Shown here: in pieces, positions 1 to 11,466 of the stretch | Position numbering within the stretch: position 1 is the first letter of the stretch | Layout: every line of letters starts with the position of its first letter | NCBI RefSeq assembly: GCF_958298935.1 | Contig: NC_084931.1 | Coordinates: 15,279,334 to 15,343,333, forward strand | Direction of reading: 5' to 3' | DNA from: Phragmites australis | Taxonomy: Eukaryota > Streptophyta > Magnoliopsida > Poales > Poaceae | Length of the DNA: 64,000 nt | Position numbers and translations under genes: made by a program | The notes under the pieces: generated by a model | Told to the model about the DNA's origin: nothing | The model's database searches: none | Seen by the model: only the letters and a program-made list of their open reading frames with translations

Positions 1-1575
1 AATATATTCAGAAAGGAAGTGTAAGATAAACGAAATCATGCCTGTTTCATTAAATACTATTCCCTTTACTAATTCAAAGGAGGCGCAAGTAACTAATCAT
101 GTGTTGATCAGGGAGGGAAATGGTCTAATTAGTTAATTCGCTTTGAATATACATCCATACAACGGTTTGGGCCCTTTTGCACTACAGCTCCCATAAAATC
201 AAATGGCCCTTCCTTCTATAGTCCATTCGGATGAAAGGTTTCTTGTCTAAATGGTGCTTATGGATGGAGAGCTTCATTTCTGGTGGAAGTGTAGCAGTAA
301 AAGTCAATGATGGCACTTGTAACTTCTTCCAAACAAAAAAAGAGCTACACCAAGGAGACCCCTCTCTCCAACTTTGTTTTGCATTGTCGCTGATATGTTA
401 GCAATACTATAGAGAGGGCTAAGAATGGTGGGCAGATTGAAGGAGCTATACCCCAGTTGATACACAATGGGCTATCATGTGCCAACGACACAATCATATT
501 CATGGATGATGATTTGGACAAAGTTAAAACATGACGCTATTGTTGTGTGCTTTCGAGCAGCTCTCAGGACACAAAATCAATTTCCATAAAAATGAATTGT
601 TATGCTTTGGTGCAGCTCAAGACAAAGCCGATCTCTATATTGATTTCTTTGAATGCGCAAAGGGTGAACTTCCCCTGCGCTATATTGGGATCCCAATTCA
701 CTATAGAAAACTTAGAAACTCAGACTAGAGAGGAGTAAAGGAACGAATCGAAAAAAGGTTGAGCAGCTGGAAGGCTATTTACCTAACAACGAGTGGTAGA
801 CTTGTCCTTCTTAACCCAGTCCTTAGTAACCTACCCACATATATGATGTGATTTTTCCAAATCCCTCGTGGGGTACTTAAAAGAATAGACTATTTTCGCT
901 CCAGATTCTACTGGCAAAGCAATAGTCACAAAAAGAAGTATGGACTAGCAAAATGGAAAGGCCTTTGTAAACCAAAGATCTAGGTGGACTAGGGATCCAG
1001 GACATTGATATCAAAAACACCTCGCTCCTATGCAAGTGGCTATACAAGTTACTAACCAAAGATGGGATCTGGCAAAACCTGATATGTAAAAAATATATAG
1101 GGGTCAAAACCACTTTCACAAATCAAACCATGTGACTCTAACTTCTGGACCGGACTAATGGAAGTGAAAAATATCCTATTCTGTTATGGCCTTTTTAACA
1201 TAAAACACGGCTCATAAATTAGATTATGGGAGGACATTTGGTTTGGCAATTCGCCTATAAAGGTTCAATACTCATCCTTATATAACATTGTATATCACAA
1301 ATAAGACTTAGTAGCTAAGGTGCTGGAGTCATCCACTATAAATATATCCTTCAGGTGGAATCTTATTGGTTCAAAATTAATTGGAGTGGAATGAATTGAC
1401 AACATACTTCAATGATATTACGTTGCTCGAGTGAAGAGATGAATTTAGATGGACCTTAAACTAATTTTGAAAATTCTTGGTTAAATCTCTCTATAGAGCA
1501 CTTATGCAAGGAGATGAGACACTCAGAAGATTTGACTGTGGAAATTAAAACTACCTCTCGAAATTAAAATTTTCC
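1..1575 (+). pseudogene. LINE (non-LTR retrotransposon) reverse transcriptase remnant, left part
   Basis: Conceptual translation from about position 190, with several frame changes, gives a plant LINE reverse transcriptase. It includes a QGDP-like segment near 345-360 (read as HQGDP), an FMDDD stretch near 500-515 where the catalytic aspartate box is expected, and then the typical segment KINFHKNELLCFGA followed by LRYIGIPIHYRKLRNSD (the 65-residue open stretch 531-728). Downstream, 880-1270 reads as the thumb and connection region (GGLGIQDIDIKNTSLL, then RLWEDIWFGNSP). The frame ends at KLPLEIKIFL (1530-1575), exactly where an LTR element begins; the next residues of the same protein resume at 11467. 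In-frame stops and frameshifts are frequent, so it is dead. The first about 190 bases are presumably more of the same element but I cannot anchor them. Confidence 0.85.
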
Positions 1576-2093
1576 TGATGATGACTATTGGATAACTACC
1601 GTATCTAGGTATCCTAGTGTTTCCCATAATTCTCAGGCATATCTATATCTCGAGGAAGGGAATCCCTAGATGAAAAGAAAATTAACCATAGGTACCCAGG
1701 ACATTTTTTAAGCGGGAAAGTTTATCTCCAAGAATGGGAAGGAAGACTCTGAAAGGCGTATGACACCCCCTATATATACAGAGCCTAGGGTTCCTGTGGA
1801 GGACAAGCCATTAGAAGGGATTATAAGTTACACAAGCCTTTCTACGCGATAGAAGACACCCAGAGCCGAGCAAGAAAGTCATCAACTAAGTTGAGATCCA
1901 TCTAGGCTAACCACATACCCCCTTGTAACAGGCTCAAATCAATATCAAGATAAATAAGACATAGGGTTATTATCCTCAAGAGGCCCAAACTTGTATAAAA
2001 ACCCCCAATGTGTTCTCCTGTGATTCGTCTACTCCGAGCATCCCCAACCTCTTCAACAAATTCATTAGATCGGTGGTTCACAAGTCATTGACA
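1576..2093 (+). repeat. 5' LTR of Tat-like element 1
   Basis: 518 bp, begins TGATGATG, ends GACA, and matches 10943-11466 along most of its length with scattered substitutions and small indels. A TATATATA box lies at 1771-1778, which would be the promoter. The first about 40 bp are poorly conserved between the two LTRs. Confidence 0.8.
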
Positions 2094-2111
2094 GTTGGTG
2101 CTGTCCTTGGG
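2094..2111 (+). other. Primer-binding site of Tat-like element 1
   Basis: Directly after the LTR the sequence reads GTTGGTGCTGTCCTTGGG, similar in style to the GGCGCC-type primer-binding sites of grass Gypsy elements, and not to the initiator-tRNA-Met type seen in the chromoviruses of this window. I cannot assign the tRNA with certainty. Confidence 0.5.
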
Positions 2112-2115
2112 TATC

Positions 2116-2508
2116 ATGACAATAGGCGTTGAAGAGTCCACACAGAACATTCCATCAGCATCACCCAAGCTTTCATCAAGAATTGACTTTTTGGATGAGG
2201 GATTCTACGAAAACTTTACCCCTCTTTGTAGCAAGCCAGTGTCCGATCGGGTGAATTTCAACGTTGAACTTTCCAATGATGATTCAAGTGATGAGGTAAG
2301 TCGATTCATGAATCAATACACTAAAGATTACAATATCGAGTTCGAACCACTCGGCTGTAAAGACAATTGTGAATGCCTGATTCACAGCAAGTCGGGATCA
2401 ATCTCTACAGCTTCTGACAACATGAATTGTCAAGACATCAACTCGGAGCAATCCGATGAAAAATCCATGATGGATCTAGACACTTCCTCTAATAGAGGTT
2501 ATCCCTGA
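2116..2508 (+). CDS. Gag N-terminal open frame of Tat-like element 1
   Basis: An open frame of about 130 residues starting at the ATG 22 bases after the LTR (an upstream ATG at 2095 overlaps the primer-binding site and is less likely). The protein is acidic and serine-rich (for example ELSNDDSSDEVSRFM), without a catalytic motif. Position directly after the primer-binding site and composition suggest the N-terminal part of Gag. It stops at 2508, and the capsid part appears only about 700 bases further on in a broken frame, so it is a fragment of a longer original protein. No similarity beyond this is claimed. Confidence 0.5.
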   Translation: MTIGVEESTQNIPSASPKLSSRIDFLDEGFYENFTPLCSKPVSDRVNFNVELSNDDSSDEVSRFMNQYTKDYNIEFEPLGCKDNCECLIHSKSGSISTASDNMNCQDINSEQSDEKSMMDLDTSSNRGYP

Positions 2509-3202
2509 GAAGTTTTTATTATCAGAGAAAGGGGTGGTGGTCTGGGCATTCATGATGATGACCCTACAAATGTATAGGGCCCTCCAACTCTTGGTACGGG
2601 GTACGGTCAGCACGAGATGAGAACACCTCCCAAGATCCTTAACGGAGCACCAGTCTTTCCGTCGCCCGATCATCAGTAGGGGCTAGATGCTTTAGATCTA
2701 CAGCCGCTAAGAGGATCCTTCTTTTACAAGAGGCCCTCATGCGTTCTCTGACCACAGATCTGGCGATCCCACCGATAAGGATTGGATGAACACGACGATC
2801 GACTTAACAAAAGAGATCATCATCGAAGCTAAGAAATCTCATCTGGAACATTGCTAATTAGGGTAGGCCATGTAATCCCCCGTCGCGAGATGTACCAGAC
2901 TCGGAGAGGGATAACGCCCGAAACAAAACATTCCAGGATGACAATCGGGCGAATAACCACCATCGAGCCTCACCAATCAAAGGTCATTCAATTGTCTACC
3001 CCTTAGCAATCTAATCAGCGGACGTCCTGACATCGGTCAAATTGGGACTGATTTTCGATCCACGTGGGAAAAACTCCCAAGGTAGCTAGAACCAAGTAGG
3101 GTGCCATCAACGGATGCCTGTCTTTCTCTCCAGATTTACAGAATGTAAGGTAGTCGACAAGGTTTCGCCTCAGGACAATCAAAAAATACAACAGAAGTAC
3201 AA
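2509..3202. other. Internal Tat-like element 1 sequence without a readable frame
   Basis: Between the Gag N-terminal frame and the capsid remnant I see no continuous frame on either strand. It is probably decayed gag sequence. Short open stretches here are chance. Confidence 0.4.
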
Positions 3203-4010
3203 ACCTTGTTGAGTTTCTCCAGATCTATACCACGACCATCCAAGTGGCTGGTGGGGACAAGAAGGTAACGATGAATTACCTCACTACCACCCTTGAAGGG
3301 GCAACTAGGACATGGTTGACCAACCTATCAATCTACTTGTGGGAGCAACTTTGCGATGTGTTCTGAGCTAAAATCCAAAGTACATACATTCGTCCTGGCA
3401 TGAAAAATGATCTCCACCATTGCAAGCAGTCTAGGAACAAAACCTTGCGTGAATTCGTACACTGCTGTAGCAATATCCATAACAACATCCCCAAGGTCAA
3501 AGTGTTCACTCGGGGGGTCAAGAGCCGAAGATGTGTTGAAGACATCGCTATCTAGGAGCTTGAGGCAGTCAAGGAGTTCATGAAGATCATTGATGAGTTC
3601 ACCAAGGGTGAAGATGCACTCCTCTTCATCAAAGAGAAGACTCAGGCATCAAACACCCTTAACAGGGCTCATGCATGACTACGTCAAGGCCAAGTGCAAG
3701 AAGAACATCAAGGGAGCTAAGGGCAAGAAAAATAATTCTAAGTTTTTGCAGATCTACCTTACACCCATCCCGATAAGCGTCCCGATTCTTCCTGGGGCAA
3801 GAACTCTACACCAGGCTCTAGCGAATGCGACAGTAAGCCTTAGTGCGACCTCCACTAGACTGAGAACCACATCCTCCATGAGTGCCTCCTATAGAAGAAG
3901 ATGGTTAAAGAGGAGGTCGAGAAAGTGGCCAAAGGAAAGAATACCCAGGTTGTGGCCCAAAGTAGGGATCTAGCTCCAGCGACAGTGAGGGCGACATGGA
4001 TCTGATGTCT
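3203..4010 (+). pseudogene. Gag capsid remnant of Tat-like element 1
   Basis: Read in one frame with a few stops, 3203-3660 gives a retrotransposon Gag capsid: LVEFLQIYTTTIQ, TTTLEGATRTWLTNL, SIYLWEQLCDVF and then ALLFIKEKTQASN. The tryptophan-centred segment (TRTWLTNL...WEQL) is the landmark of the retrotransposon gag family. In-frame stops occur inside the domain (for example after CDVF at about 3363 and at about 3554), and frameshifts follow. Codons 3660-4010 give a lysine-rich stretch. In an active element this domain builds the virus-like particle; here it cannot be expressed intact. Confidence 0.7.
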
Positions 4011-4169
4011 TTTCAGCTAGACAAGAGGACAATCGACCACATGTTCGGTGGTTCTATATCCTTGCTGCCATCCCCAAGGGTCGTCAGGTCATGAGGTGGT
4101 CAAACATTGAGATCTCCTTCGCCCACAGAAGATTGCTCTATTAACTTCGTATGACCAAGCTGCTTTCCG

Positions 4170-4600
4170 ACAGTGGTCAAGTCTATAATAAATAACTGCT
4201 GGGTAGCCCAAGTTCTCATTTATGGAGAGAGTTCCCTGAATATGTGCTTCACTAATGCGCTCGAAGGGATGCAGATCTCCAGGTATGCTATCAAGCTAGT
4301 TACTCAAGCGTTCCATGGTATACTACCTGGAGCTTCGGCCACTCCATCAGCTAGATATCGCTCCCCGTTATCTTCAGGAAGCATGACAATTTCAAGACAA
4401 AAAATATGATGTTCAACGTGGTCGACTTTGAGATGGCATACAACCATCTTGGGAAGACCTACTCTCACCAAATTCATGGAAGCCATGCATTACGCTTATT
4501 GGTGCATGAACATACCGGGTCCCGGGGGAGTCATCATAGTCTAGGGTTGTCCCAAGACAGGCCTTTTATTGTGACAAACAGAATCTTGACCTGGTAGTTC
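4170..4600 (+). pseudogene. Aspartic protease remnant of Tat-like element 1
   Basis: 4173-4600 read with one frameshift gives VLIYGESSLNMCFTNAL, then FHGILPG and VVDFEMAYNHLGK. This matches the layout of the retropepsin-like domain of Tat-lineage Gypsy elements, which sits between Gag and reverse transcriptase. The catalytic Asp-Ser/Thr-Gly position reads Tyr-Gly-Glu-Ser, so the catalytic aspartate is lost. No reverse transcriptase follows: after about 4600 the frame cannot be continued and the next 800 bases resemble nothing I know. Confidence 0.6.
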
Positions 4601-5388
4601 AAGACCAACCAAGTGAGGAATCCAAGAGCTCAAGGATCAAGGTGGATAAGAAGCCTTAGTCGTGACCGTGGTCACAATGCCTCGAGATGAAAACCTAGAA
4701 ACCCAAGGGTTTGGTTCCACGACTAGTCTAGATCCTATGTAACAACACCTACACTATCCCTGAAGTAATAAGGGCCATTGCTTATTGGTGTAATCTAATT
4801 GTTGTCATTTAGATTTAAGATAATTGGTCTACACAGCTCATTGGTCTTTTAAAAAAGATTCCAATGATAAGAGAAGGATCGTTGCATTGCAAACTCGAGG
4901 AGGCAAAAAGGCTCATTATCGTGTTCCACGAGTGACTAGGGGCTACGATGCCTCCCACTCAAGCGGACCTAAGGTTGGTCATATTAAGCAGTTTGACTAG
5001 TGATCAACATGTCCTGAACTAATCAGACAAAAAAGTCAATAAGGAGACCACAATATGCTGTCAAAAGAGTCCGGCACGAAGTACTCACATCAAACGTAAA
5101 AAGCGTTAAAGTTCCCAACCAAACTGACAAAAGCTACCAAGTGATTTTTACAGACATCAGGTAAAGAAAATGACTCTACAAGGACATGAAACCGAACTCC
5201 ATCTTGTCCATGAAGGCTTTGGCAGGCCCCGATGCCTCTTTCACCTTCTATGCTGGGAGCTCCTCCGACTCGTCCCTGAAGCCCTCCTAGAAAATATCAA
5301 TGTCGATCTTCAGGTAGTGGGACTTTAGGATGGCCAAGGAAAAGCCACCGCTTGCTCCACGCTCTACCAGGATTGGCTCGAGACGTAC
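4601..5388. other. Unassigned internal region of Tat-like element 1
   Basis: No domain is recognisable on either strand. Reverse transcriptase would be expected here in an autonomous element, so the pol deletion must map near this stretch. Confidence 0.4.
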
Positions 5389-5715
5389 TCAGCCAACTTC
5401 CCTCAGAGTCCCCTGAATGCCTCGGCATGTCGCTAGGGTGGCCAATCTGGTGGCATCATCGTTGTCGTCAACCTCTGCTTGGATCCCAATCCTAGCAAGA
5501 GCCTCCCGGAAGATGTTTAGGGCCATGATGAGTTGTTGGTGGGTGGCCAACATCTTGGCCTCCTCCAGGGCTACAACTTCATGGTTCGTAGAGAGTTCCG
5601 TGGAACGGCATATTAGAGCGGCATGGTGAAGAGATGGCAAATCGGGAATACCAGAAGACATACCCCTGATCTGGCCATCCAGTTTGATGACCACCCTTTC
5701 CTTCTCAACGGTCAC
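5389..5715 (-). pseudogene. Antisense coding stretch of Tat-like element 1
   Basis: A 108-residue minus-strand frame, opposite in direction to gag, containing ALEEAKMLATHQQLIMALNI and a segment EVDDNDDATRLATLA. Charged, helix-rich proteins encoded antisense near the 3' part of grass Tat-like elements are commonly annotated as putative gypsy-type transposon proteins; this stretch fits that class in position and composition. Further antisense stretches lie beyond the solo LTR at 9417-10480 and probably belong to the same original gene. Function is unknown. Confidence 0.4.
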
Positions 5716-5811
5716 CTAGGAGAGTTGCTAGCATAGCGCGGTAGCACCCTCTTCAAGAGTGGGCACAAGGGCAGCTTCTTTCCATTCCTCATCATGGATT
5801 CTCTTCAGACG

Positions 5812-5816
5812 CACTA
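5812..5816 (+). other. Target-site copy left of solo LTR 1
   Basis: CACTA at 5812-5816 against CACTG at 9408-9412: four of five bases match, consistent with an aged five-base duplication. Confidence 0.6.
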
Positions 5817-8800
5817 TGTCACATCCGGTTTTAACGGACAAAACCGGACGCGACTTATGTGTGCCTAGGATGTTCAACACACATAAGGACATCATAGGTG
5901 AAGTAAAAAAAACAATACTTTTATAGAATAAATATTAAAATCTTACAGAAATTGACATATATTATCTTCTATGTAGACATCTACAGCCGAATAGAAGCAC
6001 TGGTGCCCAACAACGCCGCAAACAACCGACTGTGAGACATGCATCTAGAACATCACAACCACATCTTGATAACCTTCAACATCTTCACTCACTGAGCAAC
6101 ACAACACATGTCGCATAGCATAGGGAAAATAGCAAGTGTGAGCATATGATGCGCTCAACAAGTGTGGGAAAGATAATGAAATGTAGGCTTACAACAAGCA
6201 TAGGCTAACAGATGGTATATTTGCATAAGTGCGAGTAGAGAAAATAGTAATATAATTCAAAAGCATTAAGCAGTTATCAAGTGAATATAACCCAACAACT
6301 AACCATCCAATAAACCATAACCAACTAGTACCACATGTATTATACCATAACTATCTAATCAAGTGAGGATCCAAGTTTCCCATAACCGAGGGCATGACTG
6401 TTATAACAGTTTACACTCTGCAAAGGTTATCCAACTTTTAGCCATGAGTCATGATAACTATGTTGCCGTGTTTGCAAGACACTTAACACACAACAATGGT
6501 GTGTTGCCATGAGATCACTACGAAGCATGGTCCATCAATTAGGTCTTGGTACCCCAACGAATGCCAGCCAGTTGTCTAATCGATATGCTAAGCCCTACCC
6601 ATATCGGCCTCGTGTTTGAACGATATTTCTTGGGTTATCGCTCCACATACCGGTCCTTATATGTGACACTTGGGCAAAGACTATCCAACAGGGAAATAAC
6701 CAACAAGACCTAACACCTTTTCTTGGAATGTATCCACAAGCCCACCACATGAACCACCATTATCAAACCAACTCCTTGCCCAAGTCCTAGGGTTCGATGT
6801 TACCAAAACAAGTTCATCATCACCATTGCATATGTCCACTAAATATGTATATGACACTTCCCAACATGGCTAAGTAATTCTGCCCAAAAGACTCATATTA
6901 ACCACCACTTAGGCTTCAAGGAATATAAAGGAAGAACTAGGTAAACTATAACATAGGTGACTACCCATCAAGTTGACAGATATTGCATGCAATTTTGTAA
7001 AACAAAATATTTGATCAAGGACGCATGCCTTTTACCCAATGCTACTCAGTGTTGATGAAACCTTAGTCTTGAAGTCCCTTGAACTATTTCAGAATGCTAT
7101 CGATTAATCGCAGGAACTACCAAGAAACAACACAAAGCAAACACTAAGAATAACATAGCAAATATCATCAAAATAGTTTAAAAACACTATAGTTGGATAG
7201 GTATGATTTTAGATACATTTAGATGCAAGAGTCATCTAAATCGGAGTTATGGTGAAAGAGAATGGGTTTTTGGAAGATGGATTAGGCTCAAAAGGAAGAC
7301 TGGTTCACTGGAGTTATCTTCCTATGAGAAAAGACTTTATTGTGTAATCATTACGCCAGGCTTGACAAGGTCATTATGCATGGTTCAAGAAGTATAGGGT
7401 TGACTAGACTAATGAGGATGATGTGGTGCAAGCTTCGACTTGGATTAAAGAAGAGGTACACTAAGATCCAGTCTCTACCACCCATGATCAAATGGTTGGG
7501 GTTACACTTCTAGGTTAAGGATACTACCGGTAAGTCTGCATAACGATGGTGGCTCAGGTTTCATCGAAGACAACGATCAGACATGTGAACACTGACATTG
7601 ACATTGGGTTTCGATGGCATCTCAGTGAAACGATAGATACATGGTGTAAAACATAGAAAAGCTCACTCAAAGGTATGATCGGTTTTTGAAGGGGTTGTCC
7701 AAGGTAGCGGCAAAACAGAGACGACTGCTGCTAGGTTTGGTGGTGACTGTGAACAGATGTAGTAACAAAATGCTCGGATATGAGTTTTGAGGAAAAAACT
7801 GAATAGAGACATTCATATTTCCTGGAAATACAATGCTATTATACGAGTTTGAGCAGATCATCCCCTGCGAGGAAGAAAAATCAACAGAGATGAGACGGGT
7901 GACGGCAGTGACATGCTGCGGTGGGCAACAATGTTCTGGTCGTGTCGCTCCTCAAATGGTGAAGGAATCCTAGGGTCAAGTAGAAGACTCTATGGCATAC
8001 TCAGTGATGCTGATGCTACATCCATACAGCTTCTGGATTGACAAGGAACGCGTATGCAAATCTGGTGCGTGTGCAGAACGCATCTAGACTGGGGCAGTGG
8101 GCACGGTGATCGTGTTCACGAGGGCGTCGGTGCTCTAGTAGCCGACCTGGTTGAGAGGGCGTGGGACAAATCCTAGGCCACGAGCTGGATAAAGGGTATG
8201 GTTATTAGACCTATGGTCGACTGGGAACGTCGATGCCAATTGGCAATGGCGCGGCTATGCGCAACGGCGACAACTGTGGCTACGTAGATCTGGCTTTGGC
8301 CAGGGCTAGGGTTTGGTTTGGAACTTAGTATGATGGTAAAAAAGTATTAAGGGAGGAGAAGGAGGGGTCCTCACCTTACTTCGATGGTCGAGGAAGGAGG
8401 ATTCGTGGAGACAATGACATAGCGCATCACGAGCGGCAGCGGCTCTGACGAACGGTGGTGCACGAACAGGGCAGCAGCAGCCTCTAGGACTTGGGGCACA
8501 AAATAGGGGTAGAAGAGGGAATCCAACTCCTATTTATAGGGCTAGTAGTGGCTGGTTGTGGTGGAGTCCAAGCTAGACAGGACTTGTGTTCGAGTTCGAG
8601 TCGGTTACGGTTTTCTTTTTTGCAACTCTCTATTCTGAGGATGATATCTCTACTGTTCGGACTCCAAATTAGACTTTTCTAGACTCTAAATTGTAGTACT
8701 CAAAAATACCTACAACTTTAATGTTTATTGGAACTTCTGAAAACGCCATCTTGATTTTAAAAAATGCACCACAAGGTAAATTGTTTGAACTCAAACTTAT

Positions 8801-9407
8801 CTGCGTAGCACTAATTTCAGGGGAGCCATAACTCCTAGCTCCATTATCAAAAAGTAGACTTCCATAGGTCATCCTGAAATCTGAAACCACGTGGGAAGAA
8901 GAGGATATCCATTACTCTGCGAATATCCGTAGATTTTATGAAATTTTATCGTTGGACCTTCTTGAAGACTTGGCTAAGAGTTTGGACTTGAGCAAGATTG
9001 AGCCCAAAAACACTTTAGGTATATCTAGTGTTTATAAAAGAAACTTTTGCAGAGAAATTTGAATTGAACTAGAGAAGGATTAGATATGATTATTGATTGG
9101 ATAGATGATGAATTCAAGAATTTTGAATTCCAACCATTAAGATCCTTAACTTATGCACTATTGAGTTTTACAAAAACCTTTTTGAAACCATTTTCACTCG
9201 GAACACCAAAGATAAAGAAAGAGAAAAAGAACTCTAATGCATTTACCTGGCTCCTAACAAAACTTAGCATGCAATACACACAAAATAATAACCTATATTG
9301 ATTGATTGATTAAGAAAATAGGTTTTAAACCTATTCTACTGGTGAATGTATTCAATAATCTTGGAAAATTCTAAAAAGATGTAAATTATGAAAATCAAGG
9401 TGTTACA
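5817..9407 (+). mobile_element. Solo LTR 1 of a long-LTR Gypsy family (Tekay/Del-like guess)
   Basis: A 3591-bp block beginning TGTCACATCCGG and ending GGTGTTACA, inserted in Tat-like element 1 and flanked by CACTA/CACTG. No primer-binding site, gag or pol lies inside or next to it, so it is best read as a solo LTR left by LTR-LTR recombination. It aligns over conserved islands with 17540-20686, 45430-48485 (reversed) and 62624-64000: an opening block naming CCGGTTTTAACGG, a near-palindrome around 6137-6165 followed by AACAAGTGTGGGAAA, and a block at about 6360-6440. A TATTTATAGG box at 8531-8540 is a candidate promoter. The open frames inside (8491-8682, 7203-7397 and others) are short and not conserved, so I treat them as chance. 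Confidence 0.7.
8531..8540 (+). promoter_or_regulatory. Candidate TATA box of solo LTR 1
   Basis: TATTTATAGG in the downstream third of the LTR, the same relative zone where solo LTR 2 has TTATATAG. Position and base pattern only; no transcript evidence. Confidence 0.4.
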
Positions 9408-9416
9408 CACTGCGTA

Positions 9417-10480
9417 CACCTTCAAGATCTCAGATCAGTACATATCATTTCATCAACTAAGTGGCTATTTTGCAACAAAAAATCTTACCATGTATAAGGA
9501 CAAGAAGATGTTATCCGGATCGCGATCAGGAGGACCCTCAATGATCTCCCTCCAAGTTAGATTCCCAGGCAGCCCGTGCACCAAGTTCGTGAGAGGAGTT
9601 TGGGGAATCAGAAGAACATCTTCCTGGTCATCGGCAACTGACGCTGGGGGCTTGCTAGGACTCCCCACATCTCCTACGGCAGAGGTCACAACCAAGGCCT
9701 GAGAATGCTAGGGCTTGGGAGCTTCCAGTGGCATTGTAAGTATCCTACATATGGAAAAGTTCGAATAAAGAACTCCTATCAACATAGGAAAGAGGTCTAC
9801 AATATTCCCGTATACTTAGACTGCTTCTTGGCTAGGGAGGCTTCACTGGGATCAAGAAGGACGCCGATATCTTAAGGGTCTTCTCAGGGGTACCTCCCCT
9901 AGTTGTTGATCCTATTGTGGATGAGGGAGCGTCACTTGGTGAACCCGAGAGGACAATGGCCTTCCCAATCTCCTGGGCCAAAGGCTAAAACCACGCCCAA
10001 GGTCAATGATAAACCAGCTGCAAAGGCTTCGGTAAAAGCTTAACTTACCAGGGTCGGGGCCGCTGCCTTGAGTGGTCATGTCATGATTGGACCCCCAGAA
10101 GTCAACATCGAGGTCGGATCCCCAGCTGGCGAGGTCGGTGAGAGATGAGGGGACTACAGTTGCTAACGCTGGTGGCTTGGAATGCCAGTGATGACAACAT
10201 CATCTAGGCCGACAGCCGAGGCCCTAGCATTCTCGGTCTCCAAATCATGCCCTCCACGCATAGGAAGTTGTCCATGCCCACGATAGAAAAATAGAGTTAA
10301 AAATGAGAAGGTTTGTGAGACTTACCGACATGATCCTCCTTTGGGCATCGGGATTCATCTCCACAATGGGGACATGGACTTTTGAGCGGGAGGATAAGGT
10401 GATTGTGTCGAAGAGAAGCCTAGTTCTCTTATCGGCTACCTCTAGTGAGAGTACTGTGAAAAGCAACAAGCAGAGCATGA
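9417..10480 (-). pseudogene. Antisense, possibly spliced, coding region of Tat-like element 1
   Basis: On the minus strand two open stretches (10478-10245, 77 residues; 9695-9465, 76 residues, including LVHGLPGNLTWREIIEGPPD) are each followed by the splice-donor-like sequence GGTAAG (plus-strand CTTACC at 10321-10326 and 9484-9489), and a third such site lies near 10043-10048. This fits an intron-containing antisense gene in the 3' part of a Tat-like element, of which 5389-5715 may be a further exon. Coding function is unknown; the frames are broken and acceptor sites are not clear to me. Confidence 0.4.
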
Positions 10481-10942
10481 TGGTTAAGCTAGAAATTCCC
10501 TAAAAAATAGCTACTCAGAGTTGGTAGGTACCTATCTCACCTTCTCGAGCTGAATCCATCTCGATCAAAAATTTCCATGCATCGGTGATCCTCGACTTTA
10601 GAAGACTCAGGCGGCACCTGATGAAGTCCCTGATGACATCCTATGATGTCAGCTTCCTCTCCATCAGACACCAGATCTCTTGAATGAAGCTCCAACAGAG
10701 GGAAGTCATCGGTGGCTCTTATGTCTAGGCTGACCTCGGTAGGGATGCAAGAACCTAGTAAGGGAGCCTCGGTGTTTTATAGGTATTTTTTCTGATCTTG
10801 TGCATAAACATATACTAGGACTACCGGAATTGCATTCTCTTTAATCATTTGCGTTTGCGATTATGACTTTGAGATGTGGGTTGGACAAAATGCTTTCGAT
10901 GACACCGTTGGACAAAATGCTTATCTTTGCTGGCCATGTATT

Positions 10943-11466
10943 TGAACCGTCGAAGCCTCATTTCACGTACTAATATATTCGAATATCCCAGTGTTTCCCG
11001 TAACTCTTAGGGCATATCGATATCTCCGGGAAGAGAATCCCTAGATGAAAAGGAAACTACCTATAGGTACCCAGGACATCCTATAAACGGGGAAGTTTAT
11101 CTTCACGATGGGAAGGAAGACTCCAGAAGGTGTACGACACCCCCTATATATACAGAGCTTGGGGCCCCTTTAGAGGACGAGCCATTAGAAGCAATTAGAA
11201 GTCACATAAGCCATTCTACAATCTAGAAGACACCTGGAGTTGAGTAAGAAAGTTGTCGACTAGGTTTAAATCCATCTAGGCTAGCCACATACCCCTTATA
11301 ACAAGCTCAAATCAATATCAATATAAATAAGACATAGGGTTATTATCCTCAAGGAGGCATGAACTTGTACTAAAACCACCGTGTGTTCTCTTGTGATTTG
11401 TCTACTCAAAGCATCCCTTACCTCTTCAATAAGTTCGTTAGATCGGTGGTTCACAAATCTTCAACA
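10943..11466 (+). repeat. 3' LTR of Tat-like element 1
   Basis: Matches 1576-2093 from about 10985 to the end, including the TATATATA box (11145-11152) and the shared end near GATCGGTGGTTCACAA. The left limit is uncertain: a TG lies at 10943, but the first about 40 bp match poorly and no clear polypurine tract precedes it. Confidence 0.7.

Larger units (their letters stand above)
1576..11466 (+). mobile_element. Tat-like Ty3/Gypsy LTR retrotransposon 1, non-autonomous, inserted in the LINE
   Basis: Two related direct repeats (1576-2093 and about 10943-11466) bound an internal region holding a gag N-terminal frame, a gag capsid remnant, an aspartic protease remnant and antisense coding stretches. 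No reverse transcriptase, RNase H or integrase is recognisable, so pol was lost. The left end TGATG follows TTTCC (1571-1575) and the right end ACA is followed by TTTCT (11467-11471), a five-base target duplication with one change. Removing the element rejoins the LINE reading frame, which supports the boundaries. A 3.6-kb solo LTR (5817-9407) sits inside it. Assignment to the Tat lineage rests on the gag/protease style, the primer-binding site and the antisense frames. Confidence 0.8.

Noticed and set aside
5812..5816. CACTA transposon terminus
   Set aside because: The word CACTA here is the target-site copy of a solo LTR; no inverted partner or subterminal repeats.
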